Of a DNA stretch of 64,000 nucleotides, positions 57,397-64,000 are shown in pieces (position 1 is the stretch's first letter; each line of letters opens with the position of its first letter). The DNA is taken from NCBI RefSeq assembly GCF_030150155.1, contig NZ_JASLGR010000030.1:4063-68062 (forward strand), given 5' to 3'. The notes under the pieces are model-generated. The model worked only from the letters and a program-made list of their open reading frames with translations. It was not told the origin of the DNA and made no database searches. The stretch comes from Nocardioides sp. (GTDB taxonomy: Bacteria > Actinomycetota > Actinomycetes > Propionibacteriales > Nocardioidaceae). The position numbers and the translations under genes were made by a program.

Positions 57397-57921
57397 TCAG
57401 TTCTGGGAGGGGAAGATGCCGAAGGCGGAGATGATGTAGTTGAGGCCGAGGTACGGCTGGAGGTTGCTGTGCGGCTGAGAGCCGCCGGCGGGGCCGATCG
57501 AGGCCGGTGCCAGGGCGGCGTTGGTCGCGTCGGGGGCGCTGGTGGACAGTGCGCGCAGTGACGGTGCGGTGCCGAGCACCGCGCCCGCGGGCTGGGCGTG
57601 TTCGCCGCCGCCGGTGCTGGCCGCCAGACCGTGGGTGTGGGCCGGGATCTGCTGGGAGGTGAGCGTGACCTCCTCGACCCCGCCGGTCTCGCCGATCGTG
57701 TACGTCGACCCGCCGCCGCTGCCCAGGTGGATCGGCACCCGGCCGCACAGGTCGGGCAGCGCGAAGGTGGACGAGCCGTCGCCGCCGTACGTCGTCCCGA
57801 TCAGGTTGAAGAGGGTCTCGTAGGTGGCGATATCCAGCGTCCGACCGTCGCAGAAGAACCAGCCGTTGGGGGCGAAGTTACCGGCGAAGAGTCGGATCTC
57901 GCCGACGTAGTTGTTGGACAC
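57397..57921 (-). CDS. Phage tail collar domain (MdpB-like) protein 2
   Basis: This is a 174-residue paralogue of the flanking collar genes. It shows EIRLFAGNFAPNGWFFCDGR, DIATYETLFNLIGTTYGGDGSSTFALPDLCGRVPI, the IPAHTHGLAAS turn and the end QPYLGLNYIISAFGIFPSQ. It is the most divergent of the three, having ISAFGIFPSQN where the others have CIALQGxFP. The gap to collar gene 1 is seven bases. Divergent paralogues in tandem suggest a heteromeric assembly or different ligand specificities. Confidence 0.9.
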   Translation of the reverse strand: MSNNYVGEIRLFAGNFAPNGWFFCDGRTLDIATYETLFNLIGTTYGGDGSSTFALPDLCGRVPIHLGSGGGSTYTIGETGGVEEVTLTSQQIPAHTHGLAASTGGGEHAQPAGAVLGTAPSLRALSTSAPDATNAALAPASIGPAGGSQPHSNLQPYLGLNYIISAFGIFPSQN

Positions 57922-57930
57922 GGTGCTGCC

Positions 57931-58443
57931 TCAGATCTGGCTCGGGAAGATGCCCTGCAGGGCGATGCAGAAGTTCAGGGTGAGGAACGGCTGGCGGTTC
58001 TCGTGCGCCTGGGTGCCGCCGGTGGTGGCGACGGAGGTCGGGGCGAGGTACGTCAGCGAGGTTGCCGAGGTGGTGTACTGGTCCGGTGCGGCCCCCAGCA
58101 CGTTGCCCTGCGGCGTGCTGGTGGTGGCGGCCACGTTGGTGCCGTTGACGCGATGGGTGTGTGCTGGCAGCTCGCTGAGCGCGAGCGTGTGGGTCGCCGC
58201 CCCGCCGGCCGCACCCAGGGGGTGGCTACCCGCGGTGCCGGCACCGAAGGAGATCGGCACCCGGCCCCGGAGGTCCGGCAGCGCGAAGGTGGTCACGCCG
58301 TTGCCGCCGTACACGGTGCCCAGGAGCGAGAAGAGCGCCTGGTTCTGGTTGATCGGCATCAGCTGGCCGTTGCACTGCGCCCACCCTTTGGGCGGGAAGA
58401 CGAAGGACATCAGACGGATCTCGCCGAGGAACGGCTCTGCCAT
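57931..58443 (-). CDS. Phage tail collar domain (MdpB-like) protein 3
   Basis: This is a 170-residue paralogue closest to collar 1. It shows EIRLMSFVFPPKGWAQCNGQ, PINQNQALFSLLGTVYGGNGVTTFALPDLRGRVPI, the ELPAHTHRVNG histidine turn and the end LTLNFCIALQGIFPSQ. It is the first collar gene after the large cadherin/beta-helix gene, with a 12-base gap, so all genes of the group can be made from one mRNA. Confidence 0.9.
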   Translation of the reverse strand: MAEPFLGEIRLMSFVFPPKGWAQCNGQLMPINQNQALFSLLGTVYGGNGVTTFALPDLRGRVPISFGAGTAGSHPLGAAGGAATHTLALSELPAHTHRVNGTNVAATTSTPQGNVLGAAPDQYTTSATSLTYLAPTSVATTGGTQAHENRQPFLTLNFCIALQGIFPSQI

Positions 58444-58455
58444 GACACAGCCCTT

Positions 58456-61400
58456 TCAGAAGCTTGGGCCGGTGCAGGCACCGGCGAGGAAGGAGGCGCC
58501 GCTCTGGGTCTCGGCCAGAGCGGTGGTGGAGACGTTGCGTCCGGCCAGGTAGGTCTGGACGGCGGTGGTGGAGGTGGACGCGCCGGTGTAGCCCGGCAGG
58601 CTCACCGAGCCGTAGCGGTTGCGCAGGTGGAGGCCGGCCAGTGTGCCGCCCGAGGTGAGCGTGTTGCCGCTCGCGTCCAGACACGAGGCCTGGAGGTCGC
58701 CGGCGACCAGACCGAAGTCGCCCTCCAGGGCGTAGCCCGACGTCGTGCTGGACAGTGCCGAGACGGTGTTGCCGCTCACCGTGGCCTGCACCGAGGAGGC
58801 ACCGTCGCCGGCCAGGAGCGCGATGCCGCGCTGGGCGCAGTTGCGGATCGTGTTGCCGGTGAGGGCGACCACGACCGGCCCGACGCCGGCGTCGTTGCTG
58901 ACCTCGAGGCCGTTGCCGGTGGTCGAGCAGCTCCCGGTGGTGGTCGACCCGATCTGGTTGGTGCGGACGTAGCCCTCGATCCGCCCGCCGCCGGCCAGAC
59001 CGGTGCCGGAGACGACCACGGCGCTGCCGGCGGAGCCGGTCACGGTGTTGCCGGTGACGTCGACCTGGAGGGTCCCCGCGTAGCCGTTGCTGGCGGCGAG
59101 TACGACGCCCTGGGACGTCCCACTGGCGGCACCCGTCACGGTGTTGCCGGTCAGGGTGACACGGCCTGAGGCGGTGCCCTGGGCGCTGACCTGGAGGGCG
59201 TCGCCGCCGTTGTTCATGAAGGTCGAGCTGGTCACGGTGAGGGCCGGGACACCGGTGCCGGTCAGGGCGAGGCCGTCGTTGACGACGTTGCTGACGGTGA
59301 GGTGGTCGGCCACGGTGGCGTCGATGGGGGAGGCCAACGTGATGCCGTCGGTCCCGCCGGTGACGGAGACGTAGCTGAGCACCGGTCCGCGTGCGGAGGT
59401 GACGGCGATGCCGGCTCCGGTGGAGTTCTGGATCGTCGACGGGGTGGCGGCGGGGCTGATCACCCGGACCCGGCCGGTGCCGGTGGTGGCGTTGATCAGC
59501 AGGCCGTTGGTGGCGCCGTTGCTGGAGACCTTGCTCAGCGTCAGGTCGCTCGCCAGGGCGACACCGTTGAGGGTCAGCGCGGTCCCGGTCGTGGTGCTGA
59601 GCTGGTGCGCCGTGGAGGAGAGGTCGCTCAGCGGCGTGCTGGTGGCACTCAGCGCCGGGTTGGCCCCGGTGGTCAGGGTCAGGGGCCCGGTCAGGGTGAC
59701 GGCGCCGGCACTGGTCAGTCGTACGCCGCCCGAGGTGCCCGCAGACGTGATCGCCCCGAGGGTGGTGGTGCCGGTGCGGGAGGCGATGGTGACGGCCGGG
59801 TTCCCGGTGCCGGCGGTGATCGGGCCGGTGATGCTGACGGCGCCGGTGCCGCCGGTGACGCTCAGGGTGGTCCCGGTGCCGCCGACGATGCTGGCACTGG
59901 CGTCGATCGTGGCGGTGTTGACGGTGCTGGTCACGGCGGTGCCGGTGCCGGTGGCCTTGACCACCAGCCCCGAGACGGTGCTGCCCTCGCCGAGGGTGAG
60001 GCCGCCGGCCGAGCCGGTCAGGGTCAGGGTGGTCGCCGTCGTCGGTGCCACCAGGGTGGCTCCGTTGAAGGTGAGCCCGCTGCCGGCGCCGTACAGCCGC
60101 TGCGAGGCGAGCAGGGTCAGCGACGTCCTGGACAGGCCGGTCTTGACGAAGAGGTCGTCGCCGGCGGCACCGAGGGTGGTGGCGCTGAGGGACGTCAGGG
60201 GTGCGGTCGAGGCACCGTTGCCGGCGGTGGAGAGGCTCGGGTCGACGTACCAGACCAGGCGGTCGGCGATCGTGAGGGAGATCGTCCCGGTGACGGGGAA
60301 CTCGCCGTCGGTGATCGTGTAGGTCACCGTGTCGACGACGTTGCGCACCCCGAGCGGCGGGGTGTAGCGGAAGGATCCGTCGGCGGCGATCGTGATGCTG
60401 CCGCCGCGGGCCGTCGCCCTGGTGACGGGCACCACGCTGAGGGTGTCGTGCTCGGGGTCGGTGTCGTTGGCCAGCGGCAGGCTGCCGCTCAGCACCGTCT
60501 CGGGGGTCGTGCCCGCGGTGCCGCCGGCACGGGCCGTGGTGTTGCCCAGCACCCCGGTGTAGGAGTCGGCGACAGCGGTCGGCGCCTCGTTGACGTTGGT
60601 GACGGTGATGGTGAACGTCTTCTGGAAGGTGAGGCCGCCGGCGTCGGTCACGGTCACGGTGGCGGTGACGGTCGGGGTGGTCTCGAAGTCGAACCCGGCG
60701 CCGTCGGCGGTGCGCAGCTCGGCGCCGACGACCTTGAACGTCGACGGGGTGACGGCGTAGGTGAAGGTGTCCCCGGCGTCGGGGTCGGACGCACTGAGGG
60801 TGCCGATCGTGGCGTTGCCGAGGTTCTCCGCGATCGAGGCGTGCGAGAGGGCCAGGTCGGTGGGAGCCTCGTTGACGTTGGTCACCGTGACGGTGAGTGT
60901 CGCCGAGGTGGCATGGCCGTGGTCGTCGCTCGCGGTGACGGTGAGGGTGCGGGTCGGGGTGGTCTCGACGTCGAACCTCGTCGCGGTGAGGAGCTGGGTG
61001 CCGCTGAGGGTGAAGTCGGCGGCATCGGGACCACTGATCGCGTACGTCACCGGGTCGCCGTCGGGGTCGGTGGCGGCCAACGTGCCGACCACGGTGCCGA
61101 CCGGCTGGTGCTCCGCGACGCTCGCGGGCGTCAGGGTCGGCGCGCTCGGGGCGAGGTTGTACTCGCTGACCGTGATGGTGAAGGCCCTCTCCTGCGGCGC
61201 GGCGCTGGTGCCGTCGCTGACCCGGATCCGGACCGAGCGGTCGCCGTCGGCGTGCTGCAGGGTGACGGCGGTGCGCAGCTCGGTGCCGACGATGGTGAAC
61301 AGGGCGTTGTCGGTGGAGCCCTCGCCGCTGACCAGTGTGTAGGTGAGCGGGTCGCTGTCTCCGTCGGTGGCCGACAGGTCGCCGACCCTCTCACCGGCCG

Positions 61401-62862
61401 GCCTGCGCTCGGAGACCGTGGTCGGGGACAGGGCCAGGTCGGTCGGGGAGAGCAGCACGTCGTTCACCGTGACGGTGAAGGTCGCCGTCTGGTGCAGGCC
61501 GCCGGAGTCGGTCGTGGTGACGGTGACCTGGTAGCCGCCGACCGGCGCCTGGGTGAAAAGCAGCTCCTGGGTGGTGATCAGGAGGTCGCCCTGGGTCGTG
61601 AAGGCAGTCGCCCCCGCAGTCCCGGCAGGGGTGGTGACGGCGTACGTCAGGTGGTCCCCGGCGTCCGGGTCGATCGCGCTCAGGGTGCCGACGGTGGAGC
61701 CGGCCGGGCGGCCCTCGTCGATCGCGGCGGGCGACAGGCTCAGGTCGTGCGGTGCCTCGTTGACGTCGCCGACGGTGATCGTGAGGGCCTGCTCGACAGT
61801 GCTGCCGTAGTGATCGGTGACCGCCACCCGGACGTCGTACGACGCCTGGGTCTCGTAGTCGGGCACGGTGGCGAGCTCGAGGTGGGAGCCGACCGCGCTG
61901 ACCGCGGCGTTGTCGGTGTCGCCGGGGCCGCTGACCAGACGGAGGTCGGCGAACCGGGCACCGGCCGGTGCGGCGGTGACGGTGCCGATCACGGTCCCGA
62001 CGCCGGAGCCCTCGGCGACGGTCGCGGGGGAGAGGGCGAGCGAGACGGTCGGCACCCGGCGTACGGCGATCGAGGCGGTGGCGGTGGTGCTCAGCCCGAG
62101 CAGGTCGACGGCCTGGAAGCGGATCCGCAGGGCGGGCAGGGAGGCGGCGTCCAGTGCGGTGGCGAGCACGATCCGGTTGCCCTGGACACGGACCGCGGCG
62201 TTCTCCTGCCCGCCGGCACCCGGCACCAGCCGGTAGCTGAGGCGGTCACCGCGGTTGGGGTCGGTGGCGGTCAGGGTGCCGATCACGGTGCCCGCCGGGG
62301 CGCCGTCGACCACGGTCGTGCCGCTCAGTCGCAGGCCGATGGGGGCGAGGTCGGCGAGCCGGCTGAGCCGTCCGCGGCAGCCTGCCGCCGTCGCGGTCCA
62401 GCGGGTCTTCGCGCCGGTGGTGCACACCAGCACCGTGGTGCGGCTCGGTACGGCGACCTTGGTGCCGCGCAGGGCGGCCTTGCGCACGGTGGCGCGCTTG
62501 ATCCTCACCTTGCCGGTGGCGCAGGTCTTCGCGGTGAAGCCGGTCCGCGCGATCAGGTAGACGCTCTTGGAGCGGGTCAGGCACACGGTCGTCGGGGTGG
62601 CGACCGAGAGCCGGACCAGGCGTTCGCGGGCGGTGCAGCGCCCCGTGGTCGTCACCCGGAGCGCGCCGGCGGGCCTGCCCTTCGTGGTGGCACAGAGGTC
62701 CTGGGCCAGGGCCGGTGCCACGGTCGTGGCTGCGGCAGAGGCCGGGGCGGAGGCGACGGCGAAGGTCCCGAGACCGGTGAGGATCAGGCCGAGGATGAGC
62801 GTCACGCAGGCAGCCGACCGGGGTCGGTTCGCCACAGGGATCGGGGTGGGGGCGCCAGGCAC
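58456..62862 (-). CDS. Large secreted cadherin-repeat / parallel beta-helix surface protein
   Basis: This is a 1468-residue exported protein. After a signal peptide (about 1-44) comes a cysteine-containing basic domain (to about 165). Six cadherin-like repeats follow (about 170-765), recognisable by the recurrent NxAPTDLALS..IAE...GT(V/I)GTLSATDPD pattern with calcium-binding-type DxD residues. Next is a tandem-Ig/VCBS-type domain (NDTDPEHDTLSV, FRYTPPLG, about 766-868), then a long parallel beta-helix (about 870-1468) with DGITLASPIDA and GNTVTG turns like those of adhesins and pectate-lyase-like proteins. It is the first gene of the collar operon, and GTG 62862 is preceded six bases upstream by GACGAT. 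It is likely a calcium-stabilised adhesin or scaffold. Confidence 0.88.
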   Translation of the reverse strand: MPGAPTPIPVANRPRSAACVTLILGLILTGLGTFAVASAPASAAATTVAPALAQDLCATTKGRPAGALRVTTTGRCTARERLVRLSVATPTTVCLTRSKSVYLIARTGFTAKTCATGKVRIKRATVRKAALRGTKVAVPSRTTVLVCTTGAKTRWTATAAGCRGRLSRLADLAPIGLRLSGTTVVDGAPAGTVIGTLTATDPNRGDRLSYRLVPGAGGQENAAVRVQGNRIVLATALDAASLPALRIRFQAVDLLGLSTTATASIAVRRVPTVSLALSPATVAEGSGVGTVIGTVTAAPAGARFADLRLVSGPGDTDNAAVSAVGSHLELATVPDYETQASYDVRVAVTDHYGSTVEQALTITVGDVNEAPHDLSLSPAAIDEGRPAGSTVGTLSAIDPDAGDHLTYAVTTPAGTAGATAFTTQGDLLITTQELLFTQAPVGGYQVTVTTTDSGGLHQTATFTVTVNDVLLSPTDLALSPTTVSERRPAGERVGDLSATDGDSDPLTYTLVSGEGSTDNALFTIVGTELRTAVTLQHADGDRSVRIRVSDGTSAAPQERAFTITVSEYNLAPSAPTLTPASVAEHQPVGTVVGTLAATDPDGDPVTYAISGPDAADFTLSGTQLLTATRFDVETTPTRTLTVTASDDHGHATSATLTVTVTNVNEAPTDLALSHASIAENLGNATIGTLSASDPDAGDTFTYAVTPSTFKVVGAELRTADGAGFDFETTPTVTATVTVTDAGGLTFQKTFTITVTNVNEAPTAVADSYTGVLGNTTARAGGTAGTTPETVLSGSLPLANDTDPEHDTLSVVPVTRATARGGSITIAADGSFRYTPPLGVRNVVDTVTYTITDGEFPVTGTISLTIADRLVWYVDPSLSTAGNGASTAPLTSLSATTLGAAGDDLFVKTGLSRTSLTLLASQRLYGAGSGLTFNGATLVAPTTATTLTLTGSAGGLTLGEGSTVSGLVVKATGTGTAVTSTVNTATIDASASIVGGTGTTLSVTGGTGAVSITGPITAGTGNPAVTIASRTGTTTLGAITSAGTSGGVRLTSAGAVTLTGPLTLTTGANPALSATSTPLSDLSSTAHQLSTTTGTALTLNGVALASDLTLSKVSSNGATNGLLINATTGTGRVRVISPAATPSTIQNSTGAGIAVTSARGPVLSYVSVTGGTDGITLASPIDATVADHLTVSNVVNDGLALTGTGVPALTVTSSTFMNNGGDALQVSAQGTASGRVTLTGNTVTGAASGTSQGVVLAASNGYAGTLQVDVTGNTVTGSAGSAVVVSGTGLAGGGRIEGYVRTNQIGSTTTGSCSTTGNGLEVSNDAGVGPVVVALTGNTIRNCAQRGIALLAGDGASSVQATVSGNTVSALSSTTSGYALEGDFGLVAGDLQASCLDASGNTLTSGGTLAGLHLRNRYGSVSLPGYTGASTSTTAVQTYLAGRNVSTTALAETQSGASFLAGACTGPSF

Positions 62863-62965
62863 TACCAGATCGTCCCAGTTGTCGGGAGGGTTTGACGGGT
62901 GGTTTAGACCAGATAAGGACCAAAGTCCCGCCGATGCTGCTCGCTACCTCGGCGGCTCCATCTGG

Positions 62966-62977
62966 GACACTGTTCCC
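62966..62977 (+). promoter_or_regulatory. Possible -10 of a leaderless folD promoter
   Basis: GACACT at 62966-62971 plus six bases precedes GTG 62978. The match is weak and no -35 is evident. TTGACG in the first part of the gap, near 62891, might be a second -35. Confidence 0.3.
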
Positions 62978-63838
62978 GTGGCCGACACAACTGCTCAGAA
63001 GCTCGACGGAACTGCGACTGCTGCTGCGATCAAGCAGGAGCTCACCACGCGGGTCGAGGCCCTGCACGCCCAGGGCGTGCGGCCGGGCCTGGGCACGATC
63101 CTGGTCGGCGACGACCCGGGTTCGACCTGGTATGTCGCCGGCAAGCACCGCGACTGTGCCGAGGTCGGCATCCACTCCCTCCGCGTGGACCTGCCTGGCG
63201 ACGCGCCGCAGAGCGCGGTCGAGGAGGCTGTGCTGCGGCTCAACGAGGATCCCGCCTGCACCGGCTACATCGTGCAGCTGCCGCTGCCGAGGCACATGGA
63301 CGAGAACGCGATCCTCGGACTGATCGACCCGACCAAGGACGCGGACGGCCTCCATCCGACCAACCTCGGGTGGCTCGTCCTCGGCAAGCAGGCACCACTG
63401 CCATGCACGCCGAACGGCATCGTTGAGCTGCTGCGCCGGCACGACGTACCGCTGGACGGTGCCGAGGTCGTCGTCATCGGCCGCGGTGTCACCGTCGGAC
63501 GCCCGCTCGGACCCCTGCTCACCCGACGCAGCGAGAACGCCACCGTCACGCTGTGCCACACGGGCACGCGCGACCTCGCCGCCCACACCCGCCGCGCCGA
63601 CGTGATCGTTGCCGCTGCCGGCGTACCGGGAATCGTGACGGCACGCATGGTCAAACCCGGTGCGACGCTGCTCGACGTTGGCGTTTCCCGGGTCGACGGC
63701 AAGATCGCCGGGGACCTGGCCCCTGACGTCTGGGACGTTGCCGGTTGGGTCTCACCCAACCCTGGCGGCGTCGGGCCGATGACGCGCGCCATGCTGCTCA
63801 GCAACGTGGTTGAAGCCGCCGAACGGTGCGCAACCTGA
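62978..63838 (+). CDS. folD: Methylenetetrahydrofolate dehydrogenase / cyclohydrolase
   Basis: This bifunctional enzyme interconverts 5,10-methylene- and 10-formyltetrahydrofolate, the one-carbon donor for PurN and PurH. The 286-residue protein has GLGTILVGDDPGSTWYVAGKHRDCAEVGI with the catalytic tyrosine and lysine, the signature GYIVQLPLPRHMDENAILGLIDPTKDADG, and PCTPNGIVELLRRH. VVVIGRGVTVGRPLGPLL and the terminal PNPGGVGPMTRAMLL, a FolD family signature, follow. GTG 62978 is chosen by length and family start. A fragment of another gene overlaps its end. Confidence 0.96.
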   Translation: MADTTAQKLDGTATAAAIKQELTTRVEALHAQGVRPGLGTILVGDDPGSTWYVAGKHRDCAEVGIHSLRVDLPGDAPQSAVEEAVLRLNEDPACTGYIVQLPLPRHMDENAILGLIDPTKDADGLHPTNLGWLVLGKQAPLPCTPNGIVELLRRHDVPLDGAEVVVIGRGVTVGRPLGPLLTRRSENATVTLCHTGTRDLAAHTRRADVIVAAAGVPGIVTARMVKPGATLLDVGVSRVDGKIAGDLAPDVWDVAGWVSPNPGGVGPMTRAMLLSNVVEAAERCAT

Positions 63839-64000
63839 GCACGAAGGCCTTTGCTCGGCGGTGGCCGCGAGCCGAGATGCGTGTCGTCGAGGACGTCGAC
63901 CTGGTGTGGCGCCTGGTCGACGAGGGCTGGGCCGTGCGATACGACCCTGCCTTCGAGGCCTACCACGACGTCCGAGGGAGCATCACCGGATGGCTGGGCC
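63826..64000 (+). pseudogene. 5'-truncated glycosyltransferase fragment resembling mycofactocin MftF, continues past the window
   Basis: In a frame different from folD, overlapping its last codons, an open stretch reads FARRWPRAEMRVVEDVDLVWRL then VDEGWAVRYDPAFEAYHDVRGS. The EDVDLVWRLVDEGWAVRYDP segment is the catalytic-side motif of family 2 glycosyltransferases of the mycofactocin (MftF) group. Such proteins normally have 250 or more residues before this point, and here folD occupies that space. A GTG at 63826 or ATG at 63877 could start it, but the GT-A nucleotide-binding part is missing, so a truncated remnant is most likely. The window ends inside it. Confidence 0.55.

Noticed and set aside
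55106..58443. Prophage remnant because of collar-domain genes
   Set aside because: No capsid, portal, terminase, lysis or integrase genes are near. Operon spacing and the company of GNAT, DUF6916 and a cadherin protein fit a bacterial cluster.
1..64000. tRNA, rRNA, tmRNA and transposase genes
   Set aside because: No cloverleaf with a conserved TTCGA loop, no rRNA segment and no DDE or serine/tyrosine recombinase motif was found in the gaps or frames.

Overview
The window is chromosomal DNA of a high-GC Gram-positive bacterium, most likely an actinobacterium of the Nocardioidaceae or a close relative. This placement is an inference from gene content: several F420/FMN luciferase-like oxidoreductases, an F420-type PPOX protein, a mycothiol-type maleylpyruvate isomerase-fold enzyme, guaB3, a PspC-linked two-component system, and many apparently leaderless genes. 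Two blocks follow the gene order of Mycobacterium tuberculosis as I know it: the guaB/guaB3/choD-like/guaA group, and pcrA(uvrD1)-M23-sucC-sucD-...-perM-purN-purH. No rRNA, tRNA, transposase, integrase, origin or CRISPR array was seen. No gene-free stretch exceeds 300 bases; the longest, about 290 bases at 40120-40413, is described.

Layout. 1-2683: end of an amino-acid ABC transporter operon plus a luciferase-like oxidoreductase. 2753-17373: purine nucleotide genes guaB, guaB3 and guaA, interspersed with an S4 RNA-binding protein, a ParDE-like toxin-antitoxin pair, an aldehyde dehydrogenase, glpD, gdhA with a GlnR-like box, and a coupled aldehyde dehydrogenase/GMC oxidoreductase pair. 17568-30164: a GPGG small membrane protein, an acyl-CoA dehydrogenase divergent from a TetR regulator with a palindromic operator, a ROK regulator divergent from a xylose-type ABC operon, a secreted propeller/Ig-like protein, a regulator, an F420 oxidoreductase, a hexapeptide-repeat protein and a glycerophosphodiesterase. 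30161-34157: a PspC membrane module divergent from a PspC histidine kinase/LuxR response regulator pair. 34185-48199: the conserved block with pcrA, an M23 peptidase, sucCD, an unusual sigma-factor/sensor fusion, perM, purN, a ZTP riboswitch and purH. 48363-62862: cell-surface and secreted proteins, namely a membrane protein coupled to a 1842-residue LamG/metallophosphoesterase protein, then a DUF6916 protein facing an operon of one cadherin/beta-helix protein, three tandem phage-tail-collar proteins, a GNAT and an orphan substrate-binding protein. 62978-64000: folD, then a 5'-truncated glycosyltransferase fragment resembling MftF.

The most unusual features are: four arrays (21 units) of an exactly 22-bp intergenic repeat with fixed polarity relative to stop codons and terminators; the collar/cadherin/DUF6916/GNAT cluster; a predicted membrane-tethered sigma factor with an extracytoplasmic sensor; and a recurrent leaderless architecture in which a -10 hexamer ends exactly six bases before the start codon.
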